Origin: Lophium mytilinum
Taxonomy: Eukaryota; Ascomycota; Dothideomycetes; Mytilinidiales; Mytilinidiaceae
Assembly: GCA_010093605.1 (NCBI GenBank)
Contig: MU004192.1
Location: forward strand, 819,774 to 883,773
Direction of reading: 5' to 3'
DNA: 64,000 nt
Made by a program: the position numbers and the translations under genes. Below, one piece after another: positions 10,473-22,924 of this stretch (the first letter of the stretch is position 1; each line of letters begins with the position of its first letter). Under the pieces are notes generated by a model, which saw nothing but the letters and a program-made list of their open reading frames with translations, made no database searches and had not been told where the DNA came from.

Positions 10473-12496
10473 ATGGACCAAGCGAAGGGGTCTCCAGCTC
10501 TGGTGGACTGGCAGTCTGATGCGTATTGGAAGAACCGTCGTCTTTCGCCCGAGCAGCTCCAAGTCCACGACATTCGCTTGGAAGGATGGAGGGCAGATGT
10601 TGGTCCGATGCTTGAGATGAAGGAGGTGTTGCCATCAACGCTGTTACCCGACTTGCAAAATCGCGACAAGCTTCTTAATTCCATGCGCCTTGAAGAGGCA
10701 ACCAAAAACCGAAATGAGCAGACCCAGCTGAAGAGTCTCGCCGCCGAGTATGGGTGGATGAACTGTTTGAGGAGTCGTGGCGTCCAGGAAACCATTTCCG
10801 ACCCCCCCGATCTTCGGAAACTTCGGTGGATGTGAGGCAAAGAGATAGTTCATTGAATCTTCATAGCTAACACGCTTTTAGTCATATTTCGAGCAAGTTC
10901 TCTGATTACCTTCATGGGGTACGTCAGTCTCCGTAGAGCAACATTTTTACGCAATTTTGGGGCTGACAACACCCTCAGTGCCTCTTAGCGCTTTCGGATT
11001 GGAGCGAAGACCCATCTGCTGTCGTTAACTCCCTCCATCAATTGGAACACTGTGTATCGCAAAATGAGCGTTTTTCGAAGCACGGGAGGTATTTTGCGCC
11101 ATTCTTTCAGGATCTTCACAGTGGAAGTCCTCATGGAAAGAGTCCTGAAGACACACCGATGCTTCTCAGTGTTCCCTTTTTAGATTGGGCAATTCAAGGG
11201 CAGCCACCGCCACTACGATTTCAGGTAGATCCTCGTGAGGGCTATCAGTCTAGCAAATCGACATCCCATATGCTACGGTCGATATTGCAACATTTCTACC
11301 GCCTCGAAGATACCAGCGACCGAGAAAGCCAACAGGTAGGCTTATACGGCCCATGATTACGACTTGTCTTACTCGTTCAGGTCTTTACGAAGCATAAGCC
11401 ATGGATAACTGACCGTGACCTCGATCTGAAGGTCCGCCGTTGGTATGGACGCTATCCATCTAGCCTCAACGTCGATGAGCTATGGATCTTGGTCATCGAT
11501 TCGCGCCATATAGTCACGTTCTCAAGCAACCAAAGCTGGAAGTCTCGCTGGCCGCCTCTCCAGCTCGCATCTAGGATAATGGAAGTGTCTTTTCGAGGAA
11601 TCCGGAACTCTTTCCTATCCTCGGACAACCAGGATTACACGTCATCCATTCACGTTATCACGGCCTTGGGTGGTGCTCTAGGCATGTTACATCGAAGCTT
11701 TTGGACCGACATAACGCTTTGTCTCTCAGACCGCTATGCCAGCTACCTAGGCCAGTTGCAATACCGGCTTCATAGAAGCCCAAGCACGAAGCTTGTCATG
11801 GATCTTCTCCAAGTCCAAGAAGAACTCAACATCATAATCCAGATTATGGATCAGCAAATCGAGCTCGTGACAGATCTTCAAGCTGTGTACAACGGAATCA
11901 CTGGCAGAAAACGAGGACAGTCACGCAGCTCGACCAAATCATATCGCCATCATGCGAGCGAGTCTCTACCACATCCAGATAGAGCAACGTACAGGCAGTA
12001 TTCCTTCTCTACGCTCACAGACCCAATTTCACAGCTTTTGGAAAATCTCCAGCGCGAATATGTCGACTTGTGCGATCTTCGCGAGAACAGTAACGCACTT
12101 ATCAATCGCACGATCCAGCTGGTCAACATTCGCCTCGAAGATCACGGCAAAGCTATTCTGGTGTTCACTATCGTTACCATAATATTCCTTCCTCTCTCAT
12201 TCGTCTCCAGCTTCTTCGGTATGAACTTCTCCGATATACGCAATATGGATAGTACGCAGGGTTTATTTTGGATTATTTCCGGGGCTCTGACGGTCGGCAC
12301 CGTTGGCTTTGCGATATTCCTGGCATTCTATGGCGGTTCCCTCATGGAATGGTTCTTCGGGTGGAGAGAAAATCGCCGGCGCCGGGTCAAACCCCCAGAT
12401 CGTCCTGCCCTATATCCACCAGACAGGCGGCAGGGAGCGTTCAGGAACTTTGAAGTCTTGGATGTTATTCGACCTAGCCGCAGTGGGTTGTTCTAG
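10473..12496 (+). CDS. CorA-type Mg2+ transporter-like protein
   Basis: Exons 10473..10831, 10882..10918 (37 nt), 10979..11335 and 11381..12496 give 622 aa. All introns are GT–AG with lengths 50, 60 and 45 nt. The C-terminus has two membrane segments: residues around AILVFTIVTIIFLPLSFVSS followed by FFGMNFSD, which carries the GMN signature of CorA channels, then a second span around GLFWIISGALTVGTVGFAIF. The long N-terminal part is the soluble domain, with helices that carry QEELNIIIQIMDQQIELVTD near the membrane. CorA proteins form pentameric divalent-cation channels; many fungal relatives of this type are diverged and their ion is untested. A basic tail WRENRRRRVK follows the last span. 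The tiny exon 2 is needed for WIHISSKFSDYLHG, which spans three exons. Confidence 0.88.
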
Positions 12497-13184
12497 GGTG
12501 CCCACCTCTCAGCGTGCTCCACGCCTGTGCAGCTAATCCCATGTTCGCGATTGTTCCACACCAGGACCATCCAATGAAACTATGCTTGCCGCTATGGATA
12601 CCACTCCTTTGTGTGACAGATATAGCCAATTAGCGTGCCGCGGTGCGAAACTTGCGATAACTTTTCTGTCTCACACGGGTCTGAGCGTCTTGGTTTTAGA
12701 TGGCGACGGGCATCCAAACCAATAGCAAATTCCACTACAATGGGTTTGAAGTCAGATTTAAGGCTTGCTGTGGCTGACTAGAACAGCTAGGCAATCCGTC
12801 AGACGAACTTGAAGCACAGTTTTCTCCCAAGCCTCTACAGCTATGCCTGCACTGCTTTCAAGCTGAGTTGTTTGCGTTGAGATGTAACACACTGTAGGTA
12901 GCCGATAGACGTGTCACAATCAGCTCGGGTTTTCAGTTAAACGACAATCGCAGCAGCTCATTCTATTTGGCCAGACAATCAGGGTGCCGTTTGTCTTACA
13001 TCGACCCACATATCCTCCCGGCACTTGTAATAAGAATAGCAGGTCTGCCCGCCGCCTCAATTCTCTCATTCCTGTACGATTTGCTTTCGTTCGTCGTCAT
13101 CGAGATCATATAGACTGAACCGATTCACCCGCGGCTTTCCTCATCGACTCAATCTTAGCAGCACTTCCTCTTGCAGCTGTGTTC
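12497..13184. other. Intergenic, CorA-like to CCCH gene
   Basis: About 0.7 kb, no ORF or repeat of note. The last 150 nt are pyrimidine-rich, as in fungal promoters and 5' leaders. Confidence 0.45.
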
Positions 13185-14882
13185 ATGGCTTCTAATCCGG
13201 TTCTTAGATGGGCTATCACGCGCCAAGGGGGAGGTATAGTGCCTCTGATTCCTGCGGACGAACTCCCGCCAGAGGTTCAACTTCAAGGCATGCCCCGGAT
13301 TTTGGCGTTCTCGGACTTGTCTGGCCAGAAACTAGAGTTCATCGAGACTGACGCGCCTGCCATGACACGCACATACCAGCTCGCAGCTCGTATGAATATG
13401 GTAGCTCCTCCACCAGCAACTCAGTACACGGCGCCTGTATTCCAGGCTCCAGATGCTCTGACACGTCCTATTGCTGGGAAGGATGTCGAGGACGTAGCAC
13501 GGGGAAATTTCATTCCTCAAAGTCAATCTTCATCTTTTCCACTATCTTCGGGGCTTCGTTATTCTGCTGTGGGACCGATGGCACGAGAAAGCTGGCGATC
13601 TCAACACCCCACCCCCTCCGTCGCCCCAGGCCGCTCTATAAGCGATGCAATAGCAAGTATCGATCCTGCTGCGGCTGAACGTATTGGCTACCCAGGCGCG
13701 CGCCACCCTCCACCCTCCGGTGTGGACCCCGATTCATCGAAGAAGGTGTATTGTACCTATTGGATCCGGACAGGCGAGTGCGACTATATGCAGCAAGGTT
13801 GCATCTACAAACACGAAATGCCCAGCCCAGCCAAGCTCAGAGAGCTGGGCTTCAAGGAAGTACCAAGGTGGTGGAAAGAAAAGAACGCGATCATCCCGGG
13901 GCAAGGGGTCTTGCGTCCTGCAATTCGAGACCTTTCGTGGGTTCATCGAGGTGGTCGTCCGGATGAGGCAGTCTTTGACAGTTCCAGTGATGAAAGCGAT
14001 GGTGCACAGAATGTCCAAACTCCAAAGTCGTTGCCCTCTGCGACCATCCCCACAGATGCAACCGCTACCTTGAAGGCGAAACCCTCGAAAACAGAAAAGT
14101 CGCCTCTTCCTGAAGACATCCCCGAGTTAGCACCTCCCTTGTATAGTCAAGATGACTCTAGCTCTTCGACGACAACTTCGATGCCCCGGACGCCTCCGAT
14201 GCCGCAAGATGTTGATCTCATTTCCCTAGAGGATGACGATCTTCACTCATTAGATGAGCCGGCGTGTCTCATTCCTAGCAAGCCTGAACATGCTTCTAGT
14301 CGCCTCCAACAAACACCCGATCGCTCTTCGAATCATCGCGTGTCCCAGCGAAACGTTTCCGCAGAGTGCAAGGCCACAGAGCCAACAGTTTCCTATCCAC
14401 TGAAGGCCTCGAAGGCTCGCGTGGTGCGCCCTAGTACTCCCCGTGCAGGCCGCAATGAACCCACGGAAGCCGCATCGCCTTCAAAGATTCTGCCCCATGA
14501 ACGGCGTGAGCGACGTTCTACGGAAAAGGACGCCCCTAGCACTGGACTCTCCACTTCCAAGTTCGCCTCAGCCGCTCAGGATCCGAGAAAGGCGAAGGCT
14601 GTAGTTGCTCCTAACAGCTCTGGCGCCGGTCAGCAAGTACGAGAACACCGGACCGAAGCTCACCGCAACGCTGCTAGACACCAGCAGAGCCGCACTTCTA
14701 ACAGCACCCACCGTACCCTACCAGAGGTGGCAGATGTCCCAACCAGCATTAATAAACGCGGATATCCGCCATCCAATGCTGGAGGACGCAAGAAGCCCAC
14801 ACCCAGGGCGACCAGAAAGACCGTTTTCGTTCCTGCTACCGAACCTCGACCCGTTGCGCAGCCTCCGAAGGCAACTACTTAG
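13185..14882 (+). CDS. CCCH zinc-finger protein, disordered C-terminus
   Basis: Single exon, 565 aa, ATG at 13185 (MASNPVLRWAITRQ). One CCCH finger lies at residues 190–210: C190, C199, C206 and H210, spacing C-x8-C-x6-C-x3-H, with the fungal-type run TYWIRTGEC before QQGCIYKHEMP. It is followed by a conserved ELGFKEVPRWW block. Fingers of this class usually bind RNA. Residues about 260 to the end are rich in Ser, Pro, Thr and Lys with an acidic patch (DLISLEDDDLHSLDE) and look unstructured; the tail is basic. No other domain is seen, so the process it serves is unknown. It could be an mRNA-processing or decay regulator. Confidence 0.85.
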   Translation: MASNPVLRWAITRQGGGIVPLIPADELPPEVQLQGMPRILAFSDLSGQKLEFIETDAPAMTRTYQLAARMNMVAPPPATQYTAPVFQAPDALTRPIAGKDVEDVARGNFIPQSQSSSFPLSSGLRYSAVGPMARESWRSQHPTPSVAPGRSISDAIASIDPAAAERIGYPGARHPPPSGVDPDSSKKVYCTYWIRTGECDYMQQGCIYKHEMPSPAKLRELGFKEVPRWWKEKNAIIPGQGVLRPAIRDLSWVHRGGRPDEAVFDSSSDESDGAQNVQTPKSLPSATIPTDATATLKAKPSKTEKSPLPEDIPELAPPLYSQDDSSSSTTTSMPRTPPMPQDVDLISLEDDDLHSLDEPACLIPSKPEHASSRLQQTPDRSSNHRVSQRNVSAECKATEPTVSYPLKASKARVVRPSTPRAGRNEPTEAASPSKILPHERRERRSTEKDAPSTGLSTSKFASAAQDPRKAKAVVAPNSSGAGQQVREHRTEAHRNAARHQQSRTSNSTHRTLPEVADVPTSINKRGYPPSNAGGRKKPTPRATRKTVFVPATEPRPVAQPPKATT

Positions 14883-16128
14883 CACTAAAGATGGATTGAT
14901 ATTGAGCGGTGAGCAAGGCATCATTTCAATGGAGAGCTTCTGCCTTGGCGCTTTTCGCGTAGGGCACCGAGCTACGTGAACTATATGGCGGTATGCTTGA
15001 TATATCTCAAGAGTTACATTTATCTGGCTTTCTTTCTTCTTTCTTATTTGCATGTATTCTTACGACTCTCGGTACATCCTGGAGGGTGGGGATAATTGGT
15101 ACATCGGCTGAGCTGTGTCTGATGATAGTAGACATTCGGGTCCAGCAGGGGTTTCGGTTCTATAGTTCTAAAAAGATATCAATTAACTTTCGGGAATGTT
15201 TTCTCCAGCCCTGTCCCTTCATGTGGCCACAAGTTGATTGTGATGTTCATGCTATATTTAATCAATAGCTCTGTGTGCTAGTAGATGCCTAGTCCCAATG
15301 TGATGGAGATTCTGGCTCTTTTGTGGAGTATCAAGCTTGCTGCACGCTCCTGACCAACTCACCCAAATTCTGCCCATGAGGAAAAACTATTCCCATAGCT
15401 CCGCATCAAATGATTCACAAAAATCAATGACGACCTCGGCGGTGACAGTCAAAAACGCGATACCAAAAGCGGAAGGAGAATTGCCGAGCTCGTGGGCGTG
15501 TTTTGCGGGGGGACAACCTTGGAACGATAAGCTCCCTGTCTTTCACCACCACCTTTCATCGACTCCGCCCGCTCGGGTGGCAGCCTGCATCCGACAACCC
15601 GTTTCCCACCTCCATCGCGTCGTCTTGCGAGCTCCAGTAGCATGCGTCATAATGTCCTCCGATGCTTGTTGGCTGCAATCCCGCTGCTTTGCTATCAACA
15701 CGAGCAACCTTGGCCGCCACCGTGAATCCAACGCTCGCTGCATGCCCATGCAGCACCTACAGGCCGAAGGGCGCAAGCCTTGCCCGCTTTACCCAAGCCC
15801 CAGGCACCTGGCTTCGGGTACTTACCATTCCACGTTACCAACATGGATTGTAGACCTTATCGACGAGACTGTGGGGTGCCGATATAGCAGCGCTGACCGT
15901 ATTTCAAGGATTCTGCGCCAATGCACAGAGATTTACAAATCCTATTAGAATTGAGAAGATGTGCATGCCTGGCGGTGATCAGAGCTAAGATGAATAGTTC
16001 ATCCGACGCTTCCTGTGCAGAGGCTCAAATACTACAAGAGCTGCGGGTGTCTTTGGATATCTATTCGCTCACTGAAGTCTTCACAATCCCTTCTACCTAA
16101 TTCCTCGCGGAGTACACTCCCATTCAAT
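14883..16128. other. Intergenic, CCCH gene to amidase
   Basis: About 1.25 kb. A 203-codon ORF (15337–15948) has no domain, no good start context and a composition like non-coding DNA, so it is not called. Nothing else seen. Confidence 0.45.
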
Positions 16129-18471
16129 ATGGGTCCAGTCGCTCAGTTCCTCAGTGTCATACTAAGCATCTCGTTCACTCGTGTCTACGCTGCCTTTTCT
16201 CCATCCGGATCCACAGTCTTCGTCAACGACATCGCTTACTTCGTTCCGCCAGACGTCGTGGGAACGCTGCCGAGCAAATCCCAGGACTTCACCTCCAAGT
16301 TTCATGGCTCGCTAGGACCTGTTCCTGTCACTGTAATCACTATCTCGAAACCTGGTTTCCAGGTCTCTGATTTGTCGGCCCTTGCGGCGAACTTTTCCGC
16401 TTCCGATGATGTTTTCCAGGCTGGGTTCTTAGAAGGTCGGTGACATCTCGGTATCAAAATTGCAGGGCTTCAATATGTTTCACAATTCACTCAATGTGCT
16501 TTGGCTCAACACCGTCTGAGCCATCCTGGGAAGCTATTAGCCTTGCCAAAATTGTCCAGCTCCTACTTTATCAAAATATCTCAAGTGGTACCAGGCAAGC
16601 GTGCACAGCACTAAAACAGGGCTCGTTCAAGGAAAGACATCATCAAACCTACTTTTGATAGCTCGACGGCGGCTCTAGCGTCCGCGGGCCTACGATCCAG
16701 TTGTGTTGATAGTTTCCTTGCTTTCATTCAGATGTTTGATGTGCATTCGAGCACCCACAGCAGTGCGCGTAACTGTTGCAGAAATTCTGGAGCTAACCAG
16801 ATACAGCTCTCTACGTTCAATACACTGGCCATGGCAATCCTTCGGCGCCCCAAATCTGCTCTCAGAATGCCGCGAAAGCAGTCATTACCAGCAATACGCA
16901 ACACCCTATTCCATCAGGCCCTTACTTTGTCACTTTAGCAGGTACATTGCATAGAGCTTACAGACTGTACTCCGATTTTGCTGGCGCTTTCACCGAGACT
17001 GCCATTGAGAATTCTGAAGGCGTGTTCTCCGTCCTTCCGGCCGGCATTGTCGGCCAATCGCTAGCAGTTGCGGTACCATCCAGGCTCTACTTTACCAAAA
17101 CTGCGGACAAACCACTGGCAGGCGTTCGTCTCGGCGTCAAAGACATCTACGACATTGCAGGCTTGAAAACTAGCAATGGCAATCGTGCTTGGTACGGCCT
17201 GTATCCACCAGCAAACAAGACGGCCGTCGCAGTGCAGAATTTGATCGATGCCGGCGCAATCGTGGTTGGAAAGATGCTCACCAGTCAGTTTGCCAACGGA
17301 GAGACTGCTACCGCTGATTGGGTTGACTATCACGAGCCATTCAACCCACGTGGCGACGGCTATCAAGACACATCCTCTTCTTCCTCTGGGCCAGGTGCAG
17401 GCGAAGGGTCGTACCCGTGGCTTGACATCACAATTGGATCCGACACTGGTGGATCTATCCGCGGCCCTAGCGAGGTTCAAGGCTTGTATGGGAATAGGCC
17501 TTCGCATGGTCTCGTGGAGTTGACTGGCGTTATGCCACTTGCTCCTGAGCTTGATACTGCCGGACTGCTCACTCGCGACCCCGTTCTCTGGACCGCAGCT
17601 GCTAAAGCCTTATACAAAGAAAACATTACCGTGACGTCGAAGTATCCCTCGAAAATACTTACCGTCGAGTTCCCAGAGTCTGCAGATGTAATCGCCGATG
17701 GCTTGATCCTCGACTTCCTAGCCAATTTGACCGACTTTCTCAACGCCAACGTGACTGCACTCAACTTCACCACTGCATGGGCCTCCGATAACCCCTCTGC
17801 CGGTGACATCAACGTAATCCTGAATACCACCTACCCCCTACTCATATCCAAGGAGCAGATCAAGCTGGTTAGGGAGCCATTCTACGCCGACTATGCTGCT
17901 GCTCATGATGGGCGGCGGCCATTCATCGATCCAACCCCCTTGATCCGATGGAGCTACGGCGACAACTCGTCTTCGACTATTGAAGAAGCTGTGGCCAACA
18001 AAACTCAGTTCATGGACTGGTTCAATAGCAAAGTGCTTGCTCCAGATGCTGAGACCTGCTCAAAGAGCTTGTTGCTCTACGTCGGCAGTGACGCGTCGAC
18101 TGTCTACCGCAACGTGTATAGGAGCGCACCTGGCGTCCCCTTTGGGTTCTCAAGCGGCAGGATATCGGTCTTTAGTGAGGCGCCGGACTTTGTGGTTCCC
18201 AGTAAGTGATCTCACTTCGTTTGCGACGATGAAGCTAACTGACAATCACTTCGAAGTTGGTCAAGCACCGTACAACTCAACGGTAACGCAGCATGTTGAG
18301 TATCTCCCGGTCACTGTCGACATGATGGTGGCGAAGGGGTGCGATGGCATGCTTTTCTCCTTGATAGAAGACTTACTGGCTGCTGGGCTTGTCCAGGTCG
18401 CGAAGACGGGATATAGCGGCATTGATGGTGGAGATGTCTTGCTCAAAAGGAGCTTGGAATTCGAGCAATGA
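16129..18471 (+). CDS. Secreted amidase (amidase signature family)
   Basis: Exons 16129..16435, 16807..18201 and 18257..18471 give 638 aa. It starts [21 protein letters not shown], a signal peptide. The amidase-signature core has Lys in LGVKDIYD and the Ser-rich loop [12 protein letters not shown], the two parts of the Ser-cisSer-Lys triad. [30 protein letters not shown] and [25 protein letters not shown] match a fungal secreted amidase subfamily. Several N-x-T/S sites suggest glycosylation. It should hydrolyse an amide bond, substrate unknown. The first intron (16436–16806) is 371 nt, far longer than its neighbours; the join [10 protein letters not shown] is supported by frame, by a gctaac branch before atacag, and by the expected motif. 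The third exon supplies [12 protein letters not shown]. Confidence 0.88.
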
Positions 18472-19236
18472 AGGGGTCCTCTCTGAATGATGGCGCGCAG
18501 ATACGCGCACCCCATTCAAAAGATATGACTGAAAGTCAAGAGCAGGTGAGACTCGAATAGACTTAATATAGGCATGCCTTGGAGTGGTAGAACCTTCTCT
18601 CCTTCTCTCAAGCGTTCTAGAGTGCCCCATAAACAGATCTATACGCTCAATTGCCACTCTTCGGGGTACTTCACTGGCTCCTCAACAAGTGATCGCGTAT
18701 CGTTTTGACGGCTTTCATAGCTCGTCGAGTTGCCCCAAGAAGTCGTAAACGTGTATAAGCAGACTCATGGCGAGGCGTTGTAATACTCTACTGAACTTCT
18801 GTAATGAGTATTCGAGATCGAATAGCAAATTGAGACAACAGACGACGATATGACTGAATGAATGCGAGCCTATGTGACTGTCGTCAAAACCACGTTCTCG
18901 AGCTAATTAAGTGGCTGCCGCTGGTCAAAGGCTCCTTAGGGAGGCAAATCTGATTGTGGAGTTCCTAGAAGAGACCTCCTGATTCGCCCGTGCACCCAGC
19001 CTTGCCCTAGGGGAAAGCCAAGAACACTTACGCGCTAACTAAAAGACGTGCATACCCTCCACCTCCATTTTCCGTACCTACTTTCACACCCACCACTTCT
19101 CCCTCTCCGTCACGACGCGCAGTCCCCCACAACCAACTTCACGTCTCCATCACGCCAGCCATCAGAATCACGATCGCGCCTCAATTCTCTCTCCCATCAA
19201 GCTCCACCTATATTGCGTATCGCCCGTTTGGGCAGT
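18472..19236. other. Intergenic, amidase to ISWI
   Basis: About 0.77 kb; pyrimidine-rich leader just before the ISWI start (19050–19230). No other feature seen. Confidence 0.45.
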
Positions 19237-22200
19237 ATGGCTCCCTCACGCAGTCGCAACGCGCAAGTGGACTCCACAGATGTCTCAACCGCCGACGTGT
19301 CTATGAACGAGGACACCGAGATGACCGACAACCATGTTTCATCCAACGGCGCCGCGAAATTTGGGGTAAGTGCTCCCCTCGTGAAGTCGCGACGGTGGAG
19401 GTCCGTCTGCCTTCTAACCGCGTCTATACAAGATATCGCACGCATTGTTTCTATACTCATACTGACTCTCAATTTAACAGTACTACCAGGACACGCCAGA
19501 CTACACGGTACGCGTCTTTCCGCGTCCATCCCCTCCAACGCGACACGACACTGACAGTTGATGACAGGACTCGGACACCAACCCGAACACCACAGCTAGC
19601 AGCGTAGCAGGAGACGCGCAAGGCCCGGATGGACGCAAGCGCCGGTCAGAGGCGTTCCAGATGCGCAAGAACATCTTTGGCAAGAAGCACGACCGCCTCG
19701 GCGAATCAAAGGTTAGGCTACCCATTTGAACATTTTCGCAAACTTCTCTTATGGTTATACTGACGCGTGTCGTGAATTTGTAGGACGATGATTCCATTAG
19801 ACGCTTCCGATACCTGCTCGGTCTCACAGACCTCTTCCGACATTTCATCGATTCAAACCCGAACCCTCGGATCAAGGAGATCATGGCGGAAATCGATCGC
19901 CAGAACGCCGAGGATGAGGCCAAGGCGAAGAGCAATAAGATCCGGAAGGGCGGCGCTGCGGCAGAGCGACGTCGGCGCACCGAACAGGAAGAAGACGCGG
20001 AGCTCATTCGCGAAGAGAAGCGTGGCGGTCATGACGAGACAGTGTTCAGGGAGTCACCAGGATTTGTTCAGGGCGGAACCATGCGCGACTATCAGGTCCA
20101 AGGTCTCAACTGGCTCATCTCATTACACGAGAACGGTATCTCTGGTATCCTAGCAGATGAGATGGGTCTTGGAAAGACTCTACAGACGATCTCCTTCTTG
20201 GGTTACCTACGGTTTGTTAAAGGCATACACGGTCCCCATCTCGTGGTTGTTCCCAAATCCACTCTGGACAACTGGAAGCGCGAATTCCACCGCTGGACTC
20301 CGGATGTCAATGTGCTAGTCCTCCAAGGTGCCAAGGAAGAGCGTCAAGCGCTCATCAACGAGCGACTGATCGACGAGAAGTTCGACGTCTGCATTACTAG
20401 CTACGAGATGATTCTACGTGAGAAGTCTCACCTCAAGAAGTTCGCCTGGGAGTACATTATCATTGATGAGGCCCATCGCATCAAGAACGAAGAGTCCTCT
20501 CTAGCGCAAATCATCCGCGTTTTCAATTCCCGAAACCGTCTTCTCATCACTGGAACTCCGCTTCAAAACAACCTGCACGAGCTTTGGGCCCTCCTCAACT
20601 TCCTACTTCCGGATGTTTTCGGTGAATCGGAAGCGTTTGATCAATGGTTCTCAGGACAGGATGAGGATTCCGATACCGTTGTGCAACAACTTCACAAAGT
20701 GCTCCGGCCCTTCTTGCTCCGCCGCGTCAAAAGCGATGTTGAAAAGTCCCTATTGCCGAAGAAGGAAGTCAACCTCTACATCGGCATGTCGGAAATGCAA
20801 GTTAAATGGTACAAGAAAATCTTGGAAAAGGATATCGATGCCGTAAACGGAGCCGGGGGAAAGAAAGAGTCAAAGACGCGTCTACTCAACATCGTCATGC
20901 AACTCCGCAAGTGCTGCAATCATCCCTATCTCTTCGAAGGCGCTGAACCTGGTCCACCCTACACGACCGACGAGCATCTCGTCCAGAACGCAGCCAAGAT
21001 GGTCATGCTCGACAAACTTCTCACGCGCATGAAGCGCCAAGGTAGCCGAGTTCTCATCTTCTCCCAGATGAGTCGCGTGCTCGACATTCTTGAGGATTAC
21101 TCGGTGATGCGCCAGTACCAATACAGCCGTATCGATGGATCCACCGCCCACGAAGACCGTATTGCGGCCATCGATGACTACAACCGAGAAGGTTCCGAGA
21201 AGTTCCTATTCCTTCTTACCACCCGCGCTGGTGGTTTGGGTATCAACCTGACTAGCGCCGACATCGTCGTTCTTTTTGACAGTGATTGGAATCCTCAAGC
21301 AGATCTACAGGCCATGGATCGTGCGCATCGTATCGGTCAGACGAAGCAAGTGGTTGTCTTCCGTTTCGTCACCGAAAATGCGATTGAAGAGAAGGTCCTG
21401 GAACGCGCAGCTCAGAAATTACGTCTTGATCAGCTTGTTATCCAACAAGGCCGTGCCCAGCAACCCGTCAAAAATGCCGCTTCCAAGGACGACCTTTTGA
21501 ACATGATACAGCATGGTGCCGAGAAGGTTTTCCAATCACAGGGAGGTGTTGGTGCTGTCGGCGGTTCGGCAGAGCTCACCGATGACGATATTGATGACAT
21601 TCTCAAGCGTGGCGAGGAGCGTACGGCAGAACTCAACGCCAAATACGAGAAGCTCGGCCTGGATGATTTGCAGAAATTCACATCGGATTCTGCCTACGAA
21701 TGGAATGGCGAGAACTTCCAGCCGCGGAAGAAAGATATCGGTATCAGCTGGATAAACCCTGCCAAGCGCGAGCGCAAAGAGATTGGCTATTCCATGGACA
21801 AGTACTATCGCCAGGCCTTGATGACAGGTGGTCGAACTGCGGATACGAAACCTAGAATCCCACGAGCACCAAAGCAGATTCAGATCCACGACTATCAGTT
21901 CTTCCCCGATGAGCTTCACAACCTCCAAGAAAAGGAGACAGCCTTCTACCGCAAGGAGAACAACCTCAAGGCTCCCCTGGCAGAAGGCACTGATGAGGAT
22001 CTTGAAGCTCGTGTCGCCGAACAAGAACTTGAGCAGCGAGAAATCGATGATGCTGAGCCATTGACCGAACAGGAAAAAGAGGAGAAAACCAGGCTCATTG
22101 CTCAAGGTTTCCCGGAATGGAACAAGCGCGACTTCCAACAGTTTCTCAATGGTTCTGCCAAGTATGGCCGTCACAACTACGAAGGCATCAATGAGGAGGT

Positions 22201-22924
22201 TGATGGTAAGAACACGGAAGAAATCAAGGCGTACGCCAAGGTATTCTGGAAGAAGTACCAGCAAATCGATAGCTATCAGAAGTATGTTGGCATTGTAGAG
22301 GCAGGTGAAGCAGCGACTCGGAGACTGGAAGACAACCGCAAGCTACTCAAGAGGAAATTGGGCATGTACAGGGTCCCGCTCCAGCAGCTCAGGATCCAGT
22401 ATACCGTCTCGACGACCAACAAGAAGGTCTACACCGAGGAAGAGGATCGCTTCTTGCTCATACAGATGGACAAATATGGCATTGAGAGCGAGGGCATCTT
22501 TGAAAAGATCCGAGACGATATCCGCGAGTCGCCATTGTTCCGCTTTGACTGGTTCTTCCTCAGTCGTACGCCCCAGGAAATCAGCCGACGATGCACAACT
22601 CTTCTCACTGCTGTCATAAAGGAATTCGAGCCTGAAGCGAAGACCAACGGTAGAGGTCCTGGGAAAGGCAAGCGTGCCGTCGAAGAGGATGAATCGGAGG
22701 AAGAAGAGGATGCTCCAGTCAAGAAGAAGGCTAAGAATGGTGTCAAGGTAAGCATCTCTCTTGATTACAACCTTATTATTACTCCAAAGCTAATATACTA
22801 TCAGAACAAGCAACTCGATACCATCAAGGGTAGTAAGGCTACTTCCGTCGCCACCTCCCGGGCTGCTAGTGTAGTCTCCAATGGATCAGCTAAAGGCAAG
22901 GGCAAGGGACGGGGAAAGAAATAG
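19237..22924 (+). CDS. ISWI-type chromatin-remodelling ATPase
   Basis: Exons 19237..19365, 19481..19507 (27 nt), 19568..19711, 19784..22747 and 22805..22924 give 1127 aa, the usual ISWI length. SNF2 motor: motif I DEMGLGKT near residue 225, DEAHRIKNE near 328, [11 protein letters not shown] and the helicase-C box [15 protein letters not shown]. The C-terminal part has the HAND-SANT-SLIDE arrangement: [15 protein letters not shown] marks SANT near 880, and [17 protein letters not shown] marks the SLIDE end near 1050. These enzymes slide and space nucleosomes in the nucleus. The tail carries an acidic stretch, a KKKAKNG basic patch and GKGKGRGKK. The last intron (57 nt) is in frame and without stop. 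Whether it is the Isw1 or Isw2 ortholog cannot be told here. The 27-nt exon 2 encodes YYQDTPDYT. Confidence 0.95.

Noticed and set aside
15337-15948. 203-codon ORF between CCCH gene and amidase
   Set aside because: No domain, low-quality composition and no supporting splice or start context.
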